A stretch of DNA of 64,000 nucleotides, from positions 434,001 through 498,000 of the forward strand of contig NHNW01000025.1 in the NCBI GenBank assembly GCA_002786025.1. The letters run 5' to 3'. A program made the position numbers and the translations under genes. Origin of the DNA: Zasmidium citrigriseum (lineage: Eukaryota; Ascomycota; Dothideomycetes; Mycosphaerellales; Mycosphaerellaceae). Shown here in pieces: positions 61,139-64,000 of this stretch (position 1 is its first letter; the number at the start of each line of letters is the position of its first letter). A model generated the notes under the pieces. The model saw only the letters and a list, made by a program, of their open reading frames with translations, was not told the DNA's origin and did no database searches.

Positions 61139-62740
61139 ATGACTTCCACTGCCATTGTCCAACAAGGGCCGTCTCCTGAAGAGGACTACGGCCTAGATGC
61201 CATTGCGAAGCACAATGCAGCGACCTCCACGGAGCAGTTCCCGTCCTACCAGGAGGATGCCAAAGGGCTGGGCATCTACGTGAGTCAACTTCGTCCCCTT
61301 GCCGCTTGATGTGTACTGACCTCCTTTCAGCAAGATGAGTACGCCCCTGTGTACCAGGACGAACAGTCCTACATCCACAACCCACCCACGCCAAGATCCA
61401 ACACCGCCAGCGATGGCATCCGCACGCGCAGCGGTCGCTCCACCCGCCGGACCGACTCTCCTTTCAGCACCAGCAAGTCCAGAATCTCCAAGTCGCCAGC
61501 TCCCAGATCCAAGCGCGAGAAGAAAAGCAAGGTCGACAAGTCCAAGATGCCCAAGCTCACTGCGCCCTTGTCCGTCTTGACCAAGGACATGAGCATCCCC
61601 GTTAAGGACATCGAAGCATACGTCAACCGTCCTGTCGAAGACCGCATGAAGGAGAAAGAGAAGAACAATGGATACATCACTCGTCCAATGAACTCCTTCA
61701 TGCTGTACCGATCTGCGTACTCTGAGCGCACCAAGGCCTGGTGTGCCCAGAACAACCATCAGATCGTGTCATCCGTCTCTGGAGAGAGCTGGCCGATGGA
61801 GCCTGATGAGATCCGCAACCAGTACGATGAATGGGCCAAGATTGAGCGCCAGCACCATCAAGAAGCTCATCCCAACTACAAGTTCTCGCCCAGCAAGTCG
61901 ACCAACAAGCGTCGCAAGGACGAGATGTCGGATGACGGAGAGCCCAGCGATCTCGACGGCGATCCAGATGGCGAATATCGTGGCGGCAGAAATGTGCGCC
62001 AAAGAAGACATGACCGAGCGGCCGATGCCTATCTTCCCAGCACCGTCGGCTTCGACTCTCATCCATACTATGGTCACCAAGTCACCGGTTACGAGCAGTC
62101 TCATTACCAATATGCTAACCCAGGTCGTCCTCTGCCGTCCAACGTCGCCTTCGACCACAACGGTATGCCATACAACCCGCAAACCAACACGTACCTCCAG
62201 GGCGGCATGCGCCAGCAGCAGCAGTACCCATACATGCATGAGATGCCGACTGCTCGCGCCCCCACGCCTGGATCTCTCAATGGCCAGCAGTCTCTGGGCG
62301 GATTCGGCTTGCCAGGCGGTCAGATGCCAGGAGAAGACATCTTCTCCAGTTCGCGCACCAGCACACCCATGCAGCACTACCAGCAGTATGGTCAGCCCAT
62401 GTATCCTCAATATCATGGTCAATACCCACAGTCGTACCAGTCGATTCAGATGGCCCCAACGCCGCAGCCAGGCACCCAGCAGTACGAGCATCAGCAGTAC
62501 CTCCAGCAGCAATCCCAGCCACAAGCCGCCATCGACCCGTCCTTGGAGGCAGCCATGGAAGCTGCTGCGGCGGCGTCAGTGGCCAGCGGTCAAGTAGGCG
62601 GGCTTCCAGATAGCCATTTCGATGAGGCGCTTGGTGATCTTTCGAGCATGCGAGAGTTCTATGACCATCCCAGCACCAGTCCTGTTGATGTCAACGCGAC
62701 TCTTGCTCCAACCTGGTCGCCGACGGAGGAGTTGGGTTGA
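61139..62740 (+). CDS. HMG-box transcription factor (MAT-HMG class)
   Basis: Sequence-specific DNA-binding protein with one HMG box of the mating-type/SOX class. Two exons, 61139-61279 and 61331-62740, split by a 51-bp intron (GTGAGT, ACTGAC, TTTCAG), give 516 aa. The N-terminal 130 residues are charged, with RSGRSTRRTDSP and KSKVDKSKMPKL basic blocks. The HMG box covers about residues 164-235: YITRPMNSFMLYRSAYSERTKAWCAQNNHQIVSSVSGESWPMEPDEIRNQYDEWAKIERQHH in pieces, matching the RPMNxFMLYR and W...E...Y pattern of MATA-type boxes. The C-terminal half is Gln/Pro/Tyr-rich, a probable activation region. It is not a mating-type locus by context (no APN2 or SLA2 nearby); similar factors act in sexual development or stress in ascomycetes. 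Confidence 0.88.
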
Positions 62741-63959
62741 AGAAGATGAAGACGGAGATGAAGAAGGATAAAGAAATACAAAAAAGGAGAAGAGTCTTGT
62801 AATGGGTATGTTTCGAGTTTTGCCGACATTTCGTGTTGATAGTTTTTGCGTAACGTCTGTCGCTTGTCAATGAGATTCTTCGCCTGTTGATACACTACTC
62901 ACACAGCAGATCATCATGGCTAGTCGTTGCCAGCGAAGACAAGACACTGGCCATGATTTCCAGAAATTTCAGAGCAGGAAACGACCTCCTCAACCCTTCA
63001 AATACCCAGCAAACAATCGCCTTGTTGAGAGGTTACACATCGGCTTCCATCATTCCCGTGTGCGACCATATCGGGTCATCTGTGCAGGCTTGACGCGCCA
63101 CGAGGACTCAACTTCAGAAGCATGTACTTCTTTCAGCATTTTAATGACGGAATGAGATGATCTTGGATGACAAGGTGATGGAGGACTCGAGAAAGGAGCG
63201 AGTCGACGTCGGCAGCATCCGATCCTTCCGAAAGTCTATTTTCTTGCACTTCACCTCTGCCGCCATCTCCTTTTCGTCCCTTTCATCAACTATTCATCGA
63301 AGTATCGGCATTCGTTCATCTTTTCATACTGCCAAGGTCACAGTTCGAGGATCCTGTGATAGGGTGATGATCATGAATTCGCGTTACCTATGACCCTATC
63401 CTCACCATGGGCATCAGTTCTACACGTCTTCCATGACAAGTCTCGAGCCGGAGAAGATCTCTCGGACCATCCGCCGGCGTTCCTCCAGGCATGAGCCAGA
63501 AGACCGCAAGGCGACTCTGAGAGGTCGACCAAGGTCGGCCGGTGTACTGCCGTTTTGGCCAGTACGCTCGAATATTTAGATGCCGAGCATTCCTACATGG
63601 ACCGATGCCGAGAGCCTCAGATCCCAGAACCGAAGGCCCATCGATAGGCGCGAGCTTCTGGGCCAATGCCGCACTCGATCTCAACCCTCCGTGCTTCTCC
63701 GTGACATGGCGTAGCGGCATAGATGAGCTCAACACCATTTGTCGGCCCCGCCAGCTTCCTTCGCCTCGATCTCGCCACAAAGATCTACCTCCCAGCAGGT
63801 ATCAGTGACGGCCCAGATACCGTCTTCAATGCCTTATTCTGGATGTTGAAAGTATGCCCTCCAAGTTACAGTCCTTGTGTCACACATGCCTGTGCTTTTC
63901 TTCTACATCCACTTCCTACTCTTTTGCCTCCTTCCAGACTCTCTCGCACGTCAAGAACA
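62741..63959. other. Intergenic, 3' flank of HMG-box gene
   Basis: About 1.2 kb with no supported gene; frames of 68-130 aa (for example 63388-63780 minus) lack domains. The last 100 bases (CTTTTGCCTCCTTCC, then CAAGAACA before an ATG) look like the leader of the gene at the window edge. Confidence 0.5.
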
Positions 63960-64000
63960 ATGTCTCTCTTCCTAATCCTCCTCACCCTCCTCCCCTTAGC
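63960..64000 (+). CDS. Start of a secreted or membrane protein, truncated by window end
   Basis: ATG at 63960 in context AACAATGTC, after a CT-rich leader, opens MSLFLILLTLLPL, a strongly hydrophobic run like a signal peptide or first membrane helix. Only 13 complete codons are inside the window, so family and even reality are uncertain. Confidence 0.4.
   Translation, partial: MSLFLILLTLLPL

Noticed and set aside
61743..62597. 284-aa plus-strand and 251-aa minus-strand frames inside the HMG-box gene
   Set aside because: Shadows of the Gln/Pro-rich coding region of the transcription factor.
1..64000. CRISPR arrays, bacterial operons or phage features
   Set aside because: None seen; introns, eukaryotic gene families and RIP show the DNA is fungal nuclear.

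Overview
The window is nuclear DNA of a filamentous ascomycete (Pezizomycotina; a dothideomycete is my guess, not shown). The protein genes have short introns (about 47-87 bp) with GT..AG ends and CTAAC/CTGAC branch sites. Typical fungal families are present (MEP-type ammonium permease, CYP505 P450-reductase fusion, DUF2293, MAT-type HMG box, vacuolar endopolyphosphatase). Two transposons carry the mark of repeat-induced point mutation (RIP): CpA/TpG turned to TpA, so frames are littered with TAG and TAA.

Layout. 1-12.4 kb: Dal5-like MFS transporter, HTATSF1/Cus2-like U2 snRNP factor, ammonium transporter, DUF2293 protein and a PAF-acetylhydrolase. 12,407-20,792: a complete RIP-mutated Ty3/Gypsy element with 111-bp LTRs, one very long gag-pol frame and an antisense ORF with a DUF3716-like cysteine cluster. 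20.8-27.4 kb: PRP31 and CLF1 as a divergent splicing-factor pair, then a membrane-anchored disordered protein. 28,045-32,041: a RIP-mutated Tc1/mariner-type element with about 50-bp inverted repeats, an antisense DD34E transposase and a passenger ORF. 33,072-33,264: an initiator tRNA-Met gene (minus strand) that becomes a perfect 72-nt tRNA only when two spliceosomal-looking introns are removed. 34.7-42.6 kb: a secreted Gly/Asn-rich multi-exon gene, endopolyphosphatase and CYP505. 42.8-47.8 kb: ATP10, an 884-aa protein with a HicA-like tail, and a decayed tandem repeat array. 47.9-53.3 kb: peroxisomal esterase and Baeyer-Villiger monooxygenase (divergent), VPS25 and an Rrn10-like protein. 53.6-58.8 kb: a Brc1/Rtt107-like BRCT protein, GIR2 and ACL4. 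58.8-64 kb: a long gene-poor stretch, an HMG-box transcription factor, and the first codons of a secreted or membrane protein cut by the window edge.

Working together. Three protein genes serve the spliceosome (Cus2-like, Prp31, Clf1), and the same window has a tRNA gene that seems to need that spliceosome. The esterase/monooxygenase pair and the nearby CYP505 could act in one sub-terminal oxidation route for fatty or ketone substrates (inference). Most genes are housekeeping; the two transposons sit in gaps between them.

The strongest observation is the initiator tRNA gene: an acceptor-stem intron of 52 nt and a D-loop intron of 69 nt, each with GT..AG ends and a CTAAC branch site, at places where nuclear tRNA introns are not expected.
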